A stretch of DNA of 64,000 nt from Chitinophaga deserti (GTDB lineage: Bacteria > Bacteroidota > Bacteroidia > Chitinophagales > Chitinophagaceae). The stretch lies in contig NZ_QFFK01000009.1 in NCBI RefSeq assembly GCF_003149455.1, forward strand, positions 62,001-126,000, in the 5' to 3' direction. Both the position numbers and the translations under genes were made by a program. The number at the start of each line of letters is the position of its first letter. Positions within the stretch are counted from its first letter, which is position 1. Below are positions 43,860 to 51,867 of this stretch, in pieces. The notes below the pieces were generated by a model. That model worked only from the letters and a program-made list of their open reading frames with translations. It made no database searches and was not told where the DNA came from.

Positions 43860-44612
43860 ATGTACACGCTAAAGAAGTCATTAGGCCAGCATTTCCTCCG
43901 GGATGAGAACATGTGCCGTCAGATTGTGGATGCATTGCCCGTTACCCCGGGAATGCAGCTGCTGGAGGTAGGCCCCGGTGCCGGAGCTATCACCAAATAT
44001 CTCCTGGAAATCCCGGACGTCAGCTTCAAAGCCGTAGAGCTGGACACTGAAAAAGTCCAGTACCTGGAGAAAACGTACCCCGCCATTCAGGGGAAGCTGA
44101 TCAACGAAAACTTCCTGGAAACGCCGCCGCCGTTTACCGGCTCCTTCTCGGTTATCGGTAATTTTCCTTATAACATTTCCACCCAGATCATGTTCCGTGT
44201 ACTGGAATGGAAAGAACAGGTGCCCCTGGTTGTAGGGATGTTCCAGAAAGAAGTGGCGCAGCGCATTGCCGCCGGGCATGGTAACAAGGAGTACGGCATC
44301 CTCAGCGTTTTGCTGCAATCGGAGTATAAGATTGAATATCTCTTCGACGTGCATGAGAATTGCTTTAACCCGCCCCCTAAGGTTAAATCAGGGGTGATCC
44401 GCCTCACCCGGCTCGAACAGCCGTATGAAGTGAAGAACTGGAAGAAGTTCATGCTGCTGGTGAAAACCGCTTTCGGGCAGCGCCGCAAGCAATTAAGGAA
44501 CCCCCTGAAAGGGCATTTTAAGAAAGAATTTTTACAGGAACCAATATTTACGAAACGGGCAGAAGAGCTGACAGTGGCTGATTTCGTTGCCCTTACCGAA
44601 CATATGTTATGA
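43860..44612 (+). CDS. rsmA: 16S rRNA (A1518/A1519) dimethyltransferase
   Basis: Ribosome-assembly methyltransferase (KsgA), which makes N6-dimethyladenosines in the 3' end of 16S rRNA. The 250-aa protein starts MYTLKKSLGQHFLRDENM, the diagnostic N-terminal segment, has LLEVGPGAGAITKYL (~35-49, SAM loop), and NFPYNIST (~104) as the N-x-P-Y catalytic motif (here NFPY). The stop overlaps the next gene by ATGA. Confidence 0.96.
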   Translation: MYTLKKSLGQHFLRDENMCRQIVDALPVTPGMQLLEVGPGAGAITKYLLEIPDVSFKAVELDTEKVQYLEKTYPAIQGKLINENFLETPPPFTGSFSVIGNFPYNISTQIMFRVLEWKEQVPLVVGMFQKEVAQRIAAGHGNKEYGILSVLLQSEYKIEYLFDVHENCFNPPPKVKSGVIRLTRLEQPYEVKNWKKFMLLVKTAFGQRRKQLRNPLKGHFKKEFLQEPIFTKRAEELTVADFVALTEHML

Positions 44613-45535
44613 GCAAGCTAGTAATCATCACGGCCAAAGTACACGAATATCTGATCAACGAATTACAGGCAAAGGGCTTTACGGTTGATTACCGGCCTTC
44701 CATCACCTACAACGAACTGTCAGATTCCATCCATACGGCTTCCGGGCTTATCGTAACCACCCGCATTAAAGTAGATGCCCCTATGCTGGACCGCGCCACA
44801 CAGCTGGAATGGATCGGGCGGCTGGGATCGGGAATGGAGCTGATAGATACGGCGTATGCCACATCTAAAGGCATACGGCTGGCAAGCAGTCCGGAGGGTA
44901 ACCGCGATACCGTAGGGGAGCAGGCAGTGGGTATGCTCATTATGCTCATGCATAACCTCCTGAAAAGCAGCCTGGAGCTGCGCCAGGGCATCTGGGAGCG
45001 TGATGGCAACCGGGCCTGGGAACTGGGAGGGCGTACGGTGGGCATCATAGGCTACGGGCATACCGGTGGTGCATTTGCACAGCGGCTGCGCGGGTTCGGC
45101 ATGAAAATCCTCGCTTACGACAAGTATAAAACCGGCTTCGGAGACGAATATGTACAGGAAGCCACCCTCGAAGACCTTTACCGCGAAGCGGATATTGTGA
45201 GCCTGCACCTGCCGCTGACGGAGGAAACCCGGCATCTGGGGAACATGGATTTCTTCAGTTCCTTCCACAAACCGGTGTACCTGCTCAACACTTCGAGAGG
45301 TAAAGTGGTGAAAACGGCCGATGTGGTGAAAGCGCTTGAAAACGGTACCCTGGAAGGTGCGGCGCTTGATGTGCTGGAGAACGAAAAGCTGGAGACATAC
45401 AGTGAAACCGAACAGGCGGAGTTTCAATATCTGCTGGCCTCGCCCCGGGCGGTAGTTACCCCTCATATAGCGGGCTACAGCCATGAAGCGAGCATTAAAA
45501 TGGCGAAAGTAGTGCTGGAAAAACTGCATCTTTAG
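44609..45535 (+). CDS. D-2-hydroxyacid dehydrogenase (phosphoglycerate dehydrogenase-like)
   Basis: NAD(P)-dependent oxidoreductase of the D-isomer 2-hydroxyacid family, 308 aa. The Rossmann motif is VGIIGYGHTGGAFAQRL (~146-162). Catalytic residues fit the family: Arg in LNTSRGKVV (~231), Glu in ALDVLENEKL (~256) and His in VVTPHIAGYS (~287). Substrate is unclear; family members include phosphoglycerate, hydroxypyruvate and lactate dehydrogenases. It is coupled to rsmA by a 4-bp overlap, a grouping without an obvious metabolic link. Confidence 0.9.
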   Translation: MSKLVIITAKVHEYLINELQAKGFTVDYRPSITYNELSDSIHTASGLIVTTRIKVDAPMLDRATQLEWIGRLGSGMELIDTAYATSKGIRLASSPEGNRDTVGEQAVGMLIMLMHNLLKSSLELRQGIWERDGNRAWELGGRTVGIIGYGHTGGAFAQRLRGFGMKILAYDKYKTGFGDEYVQEATLEDLYREADIVSLHLPLTEETRHLGNMDFFSSFHKPVYLLNTSRGKVVKTADVVKALENGTLEGAALDVLENEKLETYSETEQAEFQYLLASPRAVVTPHIAGYSHEASIKMAKVVLEKLHL

Positions 45536-45546
45536 CATAGGGGAAA

Positions 45547-45582
45547 CCCTCCATATTAAGCATTTTAATATTTGATGGAGGG
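45547..45582 (+). terminator. Hairpin after the dehydrogenase gene
   Basis: CCCTCCAT (45547-45554) and ATGGAGGG (45575-45582) are perfect complements, with ATTAA/TTAAT pairing inside the loop. It lacks a clear T-run. Confidence 0.5.
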
Positions 45583-45605
45583 ACTGGTCCGGAACGAAAA
45601 AAAGT

Positions 45606-45613
45606 TATATTTG
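45606..45613 (+). promoter_or_regulatory. -7 element of greA
   Basis: TATATTTG, perfect TAnnTTTG. Leaves a leader of roughly 70 nt before the greA ATG at 45691; the leader holds a short run of T (45660-45667). Confidence 0.5.
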
Positions 45614-45690
45614 CAATACTGATACTGATTGACGTCTTTGCGCAAGTGAGGACGTTAATTTTTTTTTCTGTCTAATAAAAACATTCAGGT

Positions 45691-46164
45691 ATGTCTGGCG
45701 TAAATTATGTTACCAAAGCGACCCTTGAACTAATGAAGGATGAGCTGACGCAACTCAAGACCAAAGGAAGGGCTGAGATTGCGCGTGCGATTTCTGAAGC
45801 GCGTGAGAAAGGTGATTTGAAAGAGAATGCAGAGTATGACGCGGCAAAGGAAGCGCAGGGCCTTCATGAAGCAAAGATCGCCGTGCTGGAAAACGCCATC
45901 GCCACAGCACGCGTCGTTGAAGCTGACGAAATTGATACTTCCAAAGTATCCATCCTCTGTAAAGTGACGATAACCAATGTGGCCAATAAGAAAACCATCA
46001 CTTACCAGCTTGTTTCCGAAAAGGAAGCTGATCTGAAGCTGGGCAAAATCTCCGTTACTTCTCCCATCGGCAAAGGCCTGCTGGGAAAGAAAGTAGGGGA
46101 GGAAGCAGATGTGGTAGCCCCCAATGGCAAGTTCCGTTTCAAAATCGATCATATCACCGTGTAA
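45691..46164 (+). CDS. greA: Transcription elongation factor GreA
   Basis: Secondary-channel factor that rescues backtracked RNA polymerase by transcript cleavage. The 157-aa protein starts MSGVNYVTKATLELMKDELT and has the long N-terminal coiled coil with the acidic tip (GDLKENAEYDAAKEAQG, ~48-64), and the C-terminal FKBP-like domain ending IGKGLLGKKVGEEADVVAPNG. Size and layout are standard. A strong terminator follows. Confidence 0.97.
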   Translation: MSGVNYVTKATLELMKDELTQLKTKGRAEIARAISEAREKGDLKENAEYDAAKEAQGLHEAKIAVLENAIATARVVEADEIDTSKVSILCKVTITNVANKKTITYQLVSEKEADLKLGKISVTSPIGKGLLGKKVGEEADVVAPNGKFRFKIDHITV

Positions 46165-46183
46165 AGCGGCGGCAAGTATATAG

Positions 46184-46217
46184 AAAAGGCCCCCGCCGAA
46201 ACGGGGGCCTTTTTTTA
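46184..46217 (+). terminator. Terminator of greA
   Basis: AAAGGCCCCCG (46185-46195) pairs with CGGGGGCCTTT (46202-46212), then a run of T. Confidence 0.92.
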
Positions 46218-46258
46218 TGTCAAATATTGTAGTTTTATCACGGCTTAAAACACTTCCT

Positions 46259-46660
46259 ATGACCATCTTCTCAAAAATCATCAACGGCGAAATTCCCAGT
46301 TACAAAATCGCGGAGAACGACCGCTTCTACGCTTTCCTGGATATCTTCCCCATGATGGAAGGGCATACGCTCGTAATCCCTAAAACGGAAGTAGACAGGT
46401 TCTTTGATGTGGATGATGTTTACCTGGCAGAATGGCTGCTTTTCGCGCGCCCCATCGCCCGGGCCATTGAAGCCGTTATTCCATGCAACCGTGTAGGCAT
46501 CAGCGTAATGGGGCTTGAGGTACCGCATGCACATATGCATCTGGTACCGATTAATTCGGCAGACGATCTCAATTTCACCCGTCATAAGCTGAAGCTGCAG
46601 CCGGATGAACTGAAGGCGATCCAGGAAAAAATTGTAGCGGAACTGGCACGTAACGCTTAA
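46259..46660 (+). CDS. HIT-family hydrolase
   Basis: Histidine-triad nucleotide hydrolase (133 aa) of the Hint type, which typically cleaves phosphoramidates of AMP or similar dinucleotides. It starts MTIFSKIINGEIPSYKIAEN, the usual Hint opening, and has the triad PHAHMHL (residues ~100-106). Start ATG 46259 is chosen because the 14 codons upstream lie inside the region of a likely -7 element (TAGTTTTA). Its stop overlaps the convergent response regulator's stop by 3 bp. Confidence 0.93.
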   Translation: MTIFSKIINGEIPSYKIAENDRFYAFLDIFPMMEGHTLVIPKTEVDRFFDVDDVYLAEWLLFARPIARAIEAVIPCNRVGISVMGLEVPHAHMHLVPINSADDLNFTRHKLKLQPDELKAIQEKIVAELARNA

Positions 46661-47358
46661 AGCGTGGGAACATAGAACTTGAACCCTATGCCGTGGAGCG
46701 TTTCGAGCTTCACGTCTTTATCGTCCAGGAAGTGTTTACGGATTTTGGTTATGAAAACATCCATGCTTCTGCCGAGAAAATAATCGTCTTTCCCCCAAAC
46801 GTGGTACAGGATTTCTTCTCTTTTCAGGGTTTTATTGGCATTCTCGCAGAAAAACTTCAACAGGTCGGCTTCCTTCTGGGTAAGGCTGGCTTTTAATTTG
46901 CCCGCACTGTCCATCAGTTTCAACTCGCCATAATCGAAGGTGGTTTTGCCTACGGTATAGGTAGTACGCTTGTCTGCATTCAGTGGCCGGGTGCGCTTCA
47001 GGAATACTTCAATACGAAGCAGCAATTCCTGCATGGAAAAGGGCTTGGTAACGTAATCGTCAGCACCGTGCTTGAAACCGCTGATCTTATCTTCGTCCTG
47101 CGATTTAGAGGTAAGGAAGAGAATAGGGATCAGGTCGTTCTTTTGCCGTATCTGCCTTGCCAGCTCAAAGCCGTTCTTCTTAGGCATCACAACATCCAGC
47201 AGGCATATATCGTACAGGCTTTTTTGAAACGTTTTCCAGGCTATTTCCCCATCAGAGCAATGGGTAACCTCGTATCCGGATTCTTCCAAACGTTTTTTGG
47301 TAATAGCACCCAGGTTGTAATCATCCTCCACTAGTAAAATTCTAGCCTTCGTATCCAT
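46657..47358 (-). CDS. Orphan OmpR-family response regulator (RprY-like)
   Basis: A 233-aa regulator: receiver domain with D11-D12... acidic pair, phosphoacceptor D55 in ICLLDVVMPKKNG, and K in VTKPFSMQE, then a winged helix with GRSMDVFITKIRKHF and GIGFKFYVP. It is the same length as, and clearly related to, the regulator at 49970-50671, and both resemble Bacteroidota RprY. No kinase is adjacent, so its partner is encoded elsewhere. Convergent with the HIT gene, sharing the TTAA at the stops. Confidence 0.9.
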   Translation of the reverse strand: MDTKARILLVEDDYNLGAITKKRLEESGYEVTHCSDGEIAWKTFQKSLYDICLLDVVMPKKNGFELARQIRQKNDLIPILFLTSKSQDEDKISGFKHGADDYVTKPFSMQELLLRIEVFLKRTRPLNADKRTTYTVGKTTFDYGELKLMDSAGKLKASLTQKEADLLKFFCENANKTLKREEILYHVWGKDDYFLGRSMDVFITKIRKHFLDDKDVKLETLHGIGFKFYVPTL

Positions 47359-47518
47359 CTACGAAAAAAATTAGGGGTGATAAAAGGTAAAAATTTCATG
47401 AGTAACACATTGTAGTGTGCGCCAAGCGGTACTAATTCAGGGCGCCTCCATCAGAATTCAGTTCAAAATAAGTACAATTTCTCAATTAACAAACATCGGC
47501 CGGGCGGTTTATGTTCAA

Positions 47519-48088
47519 TTAGCCCTTTGCCTTTGCCAGTCTTTCAGGGTTTTGCTGCAGAAATTTATCCCAGCCTTTTGATTTACCGGCAGTTAAGAGC
47601 GGGCTGCTGTCCTGGAAATGATGGCATACGGCCACAGCCAGTGCATCGGTGGCATCAAGATATTCCGGTACTTCCGCGAATTTGAGGATGCGTTGCAGCA
47701 TTTGCCACACCTGCTCCTTATTGGCGTTACCGTTGCCGGTGATGGACTGTTTTACTTTTTTAGGGGAGTATTCCGCTACGGTAAGTCCTGCCTGCATGGC
47801 GGCGGCAATGGCCACCCCCTGGGCTCTGCCAAGTTTGAGCATCGACTGTACGTTCTTCCCGAAGAAGGGTGCTTCAATGGCACAGCAAACGGGTTTGTGC
47901 TCCAGAATGATCTTATTCATCCTTTCATGGATAGCCTGAAGCCTTTCGTAATGATCTTTTTTGGGATTGAGTTTGAGTACATCCATCTTGATAATATCCA
48001 CCTGCTGGCCTTTTACAGCGATGAGGCCATAGCCCATGATAATGGTGCCGGGGTCTATCCCAAGAATTATTTTCGTATTGTTTGCCAA
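47519..48088 (-). CDS. ruvC: Holliday-junction endonuclease RuvC
   Basis: Resolves Holliday junctions during recombination and repair. The 189-aa protein reads ANNTKIILGIDPGTIIMGYG after a TTG initiator at 48088, the only credible start; no ATG lies upstream in frame. Catalytic acidic residues are seen in GIDPGT (D), AIEAPFF (E) and DATDALAVAVCHH (D, D), as in the family. It is separate from ruvB (3 kb away) and divergent from the flippase-like gene. Confidence 0.94.
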   Translation of the reverse strand: MANNTKIILGIDPGTIIMGYGLIAVKGQQVDIIKMDVLKLNPKKDHYERLQAIHERMNKIILEHKPVCCAIEAPFFGKNVQSMLKLGRAQGVAIAAAMQAGLTVAEYSPKKVKQSITGNGNANKEQVWQMLQRILKFAEVPEYLDATDALAVAVCHHFQDSSPLLTAGKSKGWDKFLQQNPERLAKAKG

Positions 48089-48096
48089 GCGGAGAG

Positions 48097-48104
48097 TATT
48101 TTTG
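48097..48104 (+). promoter_or_regulatory. -7 element of the flippase-like gene
   Basis: TATTTTTG, perfect TAnnTTTG, 16 bp before the probable CTG start at 48121. Confidence 0.5.
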
Positions 48105-48120
48105 CCAAAATGTGTGAAGT

Positions 48121-49107
48121 CTGAACAAAAGTACCAAAATAATCCTCAATTACGTCCTCGGCGGCGCCCTCTTCACCTGGTTAACCTTCGCGATTGTTAG
48201 GCAGATCCGGCATCAGGACAACCTTCCGGCAGCCTGGGCGCATATTCAGGAGATCGTGGCAGACAGGGGATGGATGCTTTTGCTGATGGTGATTTTCATG
48301 ATGCTGGTGAACTGGGGGATTGAAGCACGGAAATGGCAGATACTGGTTCGTCCGCTGGAAGAAGTTCCTTTCAGGAGGGCCTTTTCGGCCATCTTTACCG
48401 GGGTGTCGGTATCTGTGAGTACGCCCAACCGGATTGGGGAATATGGGGGCCGGATGCTGTATCTCAGCAACAGCAGCAAGCTTAAATCTATCGCGGCCAC
48501 GATTGTGGGGAGCTTTTCACAGATCATCGCCACGCTTCTTTTCGGCCTCGTGGGTGGGATATATTACATCTCCCGGTTCGATGTTACGGGGCTGGCTTCC
48601 TCCTCTCCCGGTTTTAGGGAAAAATTAACGCTTGCTTTACTTATACTCGTTTGCGCCACCGTTTTATTCCTTTATTTTCGGCTAAGGATCATCATATCAT
48701 TGGTAGACCGGGTGAAGTGGTTACGGAAAGTGAAGGTTTTCATCATGGTGATCGTGCGGTATTCCCCAGCTGAATTGCGGACCCTGCTATATCTCAGTGC
48801 AATCCGTTACATGGTGTTTACGGCACAATATTTGATTTTATTATATGCGTTGGGAGTTGCATTTGTGTGGTGGCAGGGCTTTTTCATGATCAGCGTAATA
48901 TACCTCGTCATGGCAGTGATCCCCACTGTGGCCATTGCGGAGATTGGCCTCCGGGGAAGCGTAAGCCTCCATTTCCTGGGCCTCCTCAGTGCCAATGCCG
49001 CAGGCATTCTGGCTGCCACTGTGGCCATTTGGCTTATTAACCTGGTGCTGCCCGCCGCCATCGGCTCCGTGTTGCTCCTTGGCGTGAAGATTTTCAGAGA
49101 TAAATAG
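48121..49107 (+). CDS. LPG-synthase-TM/YbhN-like polytopic membrane protein, probable CTG start
   Basis: Integral membrane protein (328 aa from CTG 48121; about eight helices) of the lysylphosphatidylglycerol-synthase transmembrane family, whose members may flip or transfer lipids or sugars. The start is unusual: the frame from CTG reads NKSTKIILNYVLGGALFTWL, a convincing first helix, but an in-frame stop lies 6 bp upstream and no ATG, GTG or TTG occurs until GTG 48256. Starting at 48256 would delete the first helix. Conserved RKWQILVRPLEEVPFRRAFSA and GVSVSVSTPNRIGEYGGR are seen. DUF3108 follows 10 bp later. Confidence 0.75.
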   Translation: MNKSTKIILNYVLGGALFTWLTFAIVRQIRHQDNLPAAWAHIQEIVADRGWMLLLMVIFMMLVNWGIEARKWQILVRPLEEVPFRRAFSAIFTGVSVSVSTPNRIGEYGGRMLYLSNSSKLKSIAATIVGSFSQIIATLLFGLVGGIYYISRFDVTGLASSSPGFREKLTLALLILVCATVLFLYFRLRIIISLVDRVKWLRKVKVFIMVIVRYSPAELRTLLYLSAIRYMVFTAQYLILLYALGVAFVWWQGFFMISVIYLVMAVIPTVAIAEIGLRGSVSLHFLGLLSANAAGILAATVAIWLINLVLPAAIGSVLLLGVKIFRDK

Positions 49108-49117
49108 CGATCGATCG

Positions 49118-49909
49118 ATGAAGTATTTTTTACTGTTGCTTTGTGGCCTGGCGATTTCCACCGCATCTGATGCGCAGAATAACTTCTGCGGGATCGTCAA
49201 CACCAGCTTCAGGGCAGGCGAATCCATCACCCTGAAAGTCTTTTACAATCTCGGTAACGTGTTCGTTGGCGCCGGCGAAGCTACCTTTAACTGCTCTCTT
49301 GTTAAATACAACAACCGGGATGCATACCACGTGGTGGGCGATGGTAAAACCTACCGCTCTTACGACTGGTTCTTCAAAGTGCGCGACCGCTACGAAAGTT
49401 ATATCGATACCGCCACCCTGCTCCCCATGCGCTTTATCCGCAATATCAACGAAGGCGGCTACAAGAAATACAATAACGTGGGCTTTAACCGGGAAAACTC
49501 CACCGCAGTAAGCACCACCGGCACATTTAAGGTGCCGGCCTGCATACAGGACGTGATCTCTTCCATCTATTACGCCCGTAACATCGATTTCAATAAATAC
49601 AAACCCGGCGATAAAATCCCCTTCTCCATGTTCCTGGACGATGAGGTGTTCGATATATACATCCGTTATATCGGCAAAGAAGAAGTGGATACCCGCTATG
49701 GCAAGTTCCGTGCTATCAAGTTCAAACCCCTGCTCATCAAAGGCACCATCTTCGAAGGAGGTGAGAAAATGACGGTTTGGGTGAGCGACGATGCCAATAA
49801 AATCCCCCTTCGGGTAGATAGTCCTATTTCCGTGGGCAGCATTAAAGTTGACATGATCAGCTTCTCCAACCTCCGCTGGGCGCTTTCCTCTCTCATAAAG
49901 AAGCGTTAA
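49118..49909 (+). CDS. DUF3108 exported protein
   Basis: A 263-aa protein with a signal peptide (to ~SDAQ, residue 20), belonging to the DUF3108 family, beta-rich periplasmic proteins of unknown function. Seen: AGESITLKVFYNLGNVFVGAGEATF and ISSIYYARNIDFNKYKPGDKIPFSMFLDDEVF (in part: YYARNIDFNKYKPGD). The short 10-bp gap after the flippase-like gene suggests a joint envelope function. The role itself cannot be stated. Confidence 0.85.
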   Translation: MKYFLLLLCGLAISTASDAQNNFCGIVNTSFRAGESITLKVFYNLGNVFVGAGEATFNCSLVKYNNRDAYHVVGDGKTYRSYDWFFKVRDRYESYIDTATLLPMRFIRNINEGGYKKYNNVGFNRENSTAVSTTGTFKVPACIQDVISSIYYARNIDFNKYKPGDKIPFSMFLDDEVFDIYIRYIGKEEVDTRYGKFRAIKFKPLLIKGTIFEGGEKMTVWVSDDANKIPLRVDSPISVGSIKVDMISFSNLRWALSSLIKKR

Positions 49910-49937
49910 ACCCCGAACCGGATTCATCTTTATCTGT

Positions 49938-49945
49938 TATATTTG
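49938..49945 (+). promoter_or_regulatory. -7 element of the second orphan regulator
   Basis: TATATTTG, perfect TAnnTTTG, 24 bp before the ATG at 49970. Confidence 0.5.
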
Positions 49946-49969
49946 TTTCAGACACAATCAATTTTAAAT

Positions 49970-50671
49970 ATGGAAGAACGCAAACCCAAGATCCTGCTGG
50001 CCGAAGATGATACCAACCTCGGTATGGTATTAAAGAACTACCTGGAACTCAACGATTACGATGTGGAGCTTAGCAGGGATGGTATTCTGGCGCTGGCAGC
50101 CTTCCGCAGGGACAAGTTCGACATTTGCCTGCTCGACATTATGATGCCGAATATGGACGGTTTCAAGCTGGCTGAAGAAATCCGCGACGTAGACCCCGAT
50201 ATTCCCCTGTTTTTCCTCTCCGCCAAAACAATGAAGGAAGACATTATTCAGGGTTATAAACTGGGGGCCGATGATTATATCTCCAAGCCTTTCGACTCGG
50301 AACTGCTGCTGCTGAAGATCAAAGCCATCCTGAAACGCAATCAGGAGCTGAATAATAAAGAAGAAGAACAATTTGAGTTCAATATCGGGCAATATCATTT
50401 CAACTCCCGCCTGCGCACCCTCACCAAGGGTACGGATGCGCATACGTTGTCGCCCAAAGAAAATGAGCTGCTGCATATGCTTTGTGAGCATAAGAACGAT
50501 CTGCTCCCACGCGAAGTAGCGCTGAAGAAGATCTGGGGTAGCGATACTTACTTCAATGGCCGTAGTATGGACGTGTATATCGCCAAACTCCGGAAGTACC
50601 TCAAAGACGATTCCAATATCGAAATCGTGAACATTCACGGTAATGGCTTCCGCCTTGTGGTGAAAGACTGA
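49970..50671 (+). CDS. Orphan OmpR-family response regulator (RprY-like)
   Basis: A 233-aa regulator with D56 as phosphoacceptor (ICLLDIMMPNMDG), K in YISKPFDSE and a winged helix with NGRSMDVYIAKLRKYL ending GNGFRLVVKD. Start ATG 49970 is used because an upstream TTG (49943) lies within the -7 element. It is a paralogue of the regulator at 46657-47358, same length and same recognition-helix core, and also lacks an adjacent kinase. It is followed by a bidirectional terminator. Confidence 0.9.
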   Translation: MEERKPKILLAEDDTNLGMVLKNYLELNDYDVELSRDGILALAAFRRDKFDICLLDIMMPNMDGFKLAEEIRDVDPDIPLFFLSAKTMKEDIIQGYKLGADDYISKPFDSELLLLKIKAILKRNQELNNKEEEQFEFNIGQYHFNSRLRTLTKGTDAHTLSPKENELLHMLCEHKNDLLPREVALKKIWGSDTYFNGRSMDVYIAKLRKYLKDDSNIEIVNIHGNGFRLVVKD

Positions 50672-50691
50672 TGCTGAATGTTTTACAATAA

Positions 50692-50726
50692 AGAAAGGCC
50701 GGTTGATACACTCAACCGGCCTTTCT
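50692..50726. terminator. Bidirectional terminator
   Basis: AGAAAGGCCGGTTGA (50692-50706) pairs perfectly with its complement at 50712-50726. It lies between a plus-strand regulator (stop 50671) and ruvB (stop 50752, minus strand). Confidence 0.92.
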
Positions 50727-50751
50727 GTTTAATATATTGACTTATAATGTA

Positions 50752-51792
50752 TTAGAACAGGAGTTGTGAGCCTCTGCTATTAGGGTTCCTTCCCAGGTGG
50801 ATGTAGGCCTTTTCGGTTACTTCGCGGCCACGCGGTGTGCGTTTGATGAAGCCTTCCTGGATAAGGAAAGGTTCATACACTTCCTCCAGTGTACCGGACT
50901 CTTCGCCTACGGCAGTTGCGATGGTAGTGATACCTACGGGACCACCCTTAAAATTGTCGATAATAGTGGAGAGGATGCGGTTATCCATTTCATCGAGGCC
51001 GTATTCATCCACGCTCAGTGCTTTTAGGCTGAACTGTGCGATGCCTAGGTCGATGACGCCGTTGCCCATTACCTGGGCGAAGTCGCGTACCCGGCGCAGG
51101 AGGCCATTGGCAATACGCGGGGTACCCCTGCTGCGGCGGGCTATTTCCGAAGCAGCGTCTGAAGTGATCTTGGTACCCAGCAGGCCTGCGGCGCGCCAGA
51201 GGATGCGCTGCAGCGTGTCGGTATTGTAATATTCCAGGCGGCTTTTGATGCCGAAACGGCTGAGCAGCGGGGCGGTAAGGAGGCCGGAACGTGTAGTGGC
51301 ACCTACCAGTGTGAAAGGATGCAGGTTAATCTGTACCGTACGGGCGTTAGGGCCGGAATCAATCATAATATCGATCCGGTAATCTTCCATGGCAGAATAC
51401 AGGTATTCTTCCACAACAGTGCTGAGGCGGTGAATTTCGTCTACAAACAAAACATCACGTGTTTCCAGATTGGTGAGCAGGCCGGCAAGGTCGCCGGGTT
51501 TTTCGATTACGGGGCCCGATGTTTCCCGGATATTTACACCCAGCTCGTTAGCCACGATGCGTGAAAGCGTGGTTTTACCCAGGCCCGGAGGACCATGGAA
51601 AAGAATATGATCGAGCGCCTCATCGCGCATTTTCGCCGCTTTGATGAACACTTTGAGGTTTTCGATGATCTGATCCTGCCCGGAAAAATCGATGATCTCC
51701 CTGGGCCGGATGCTGTTCTCGAATTCTTTCTCCGCAGCGCTCAACCTGTTCTCCTCTGGTCTAAGGTTCGGATTGGACATGTCTGTAGCCAT
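50752..51792 (-). CDS. ruvB: Holliday-junction branch-migration ATPase RuvB
   Basis: Hexameric motor of branch migration (346 aa). Walker A GPPGLGKTTLS (~66-76), Walker B VLFVDEIHRLS (~112-122), sensor ATTRSGLLTAPLLSRFG (~165, with the arginine finger region) and the C-terminal winged helix (KRTPRGREVTEKAYIHLG). All are intact and the length is usual. RuvC and RuvA are not beside it. Confidence 0.97.
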   Translation of the reverse strand: MATDMSNPNLRPEENRLSAAEKEFENSIRPREIIDFSGQDQIIENLKVFIKAAKMRDEALDHILFHGPPGLGKTTLSRIVANELGVNIRETSGPVIEKPGDLAGLLTNLETRDVLFVDEIHRLSTVVEEYLYSAMEDYRIDIMIDSGPNARTVQINLHPFTLVGATTRSGLLTAPLLSRFGIKSRLEYYNTDTLQRILWRAAGLLGTKITSDAASEIARRSRGTPRIANGLLRRVRDFAQVMGNGVIDLGIAQFSLKALSVDEYGLDEMDNRILSTIIDNFKGGPVGITTIATAVGEESGTLEEVYEPFLIQEGFIKRTPRGREVTEKAYIHLGRNPNSRGSQLLF

Positions 51793-51867
51793 TCAGCGTC
51801 AAAAGTAATGAGAAATTGGCGAGGATATGAATATCGTTTATTTTTAAGCAAATCTTGACATCTGCAT

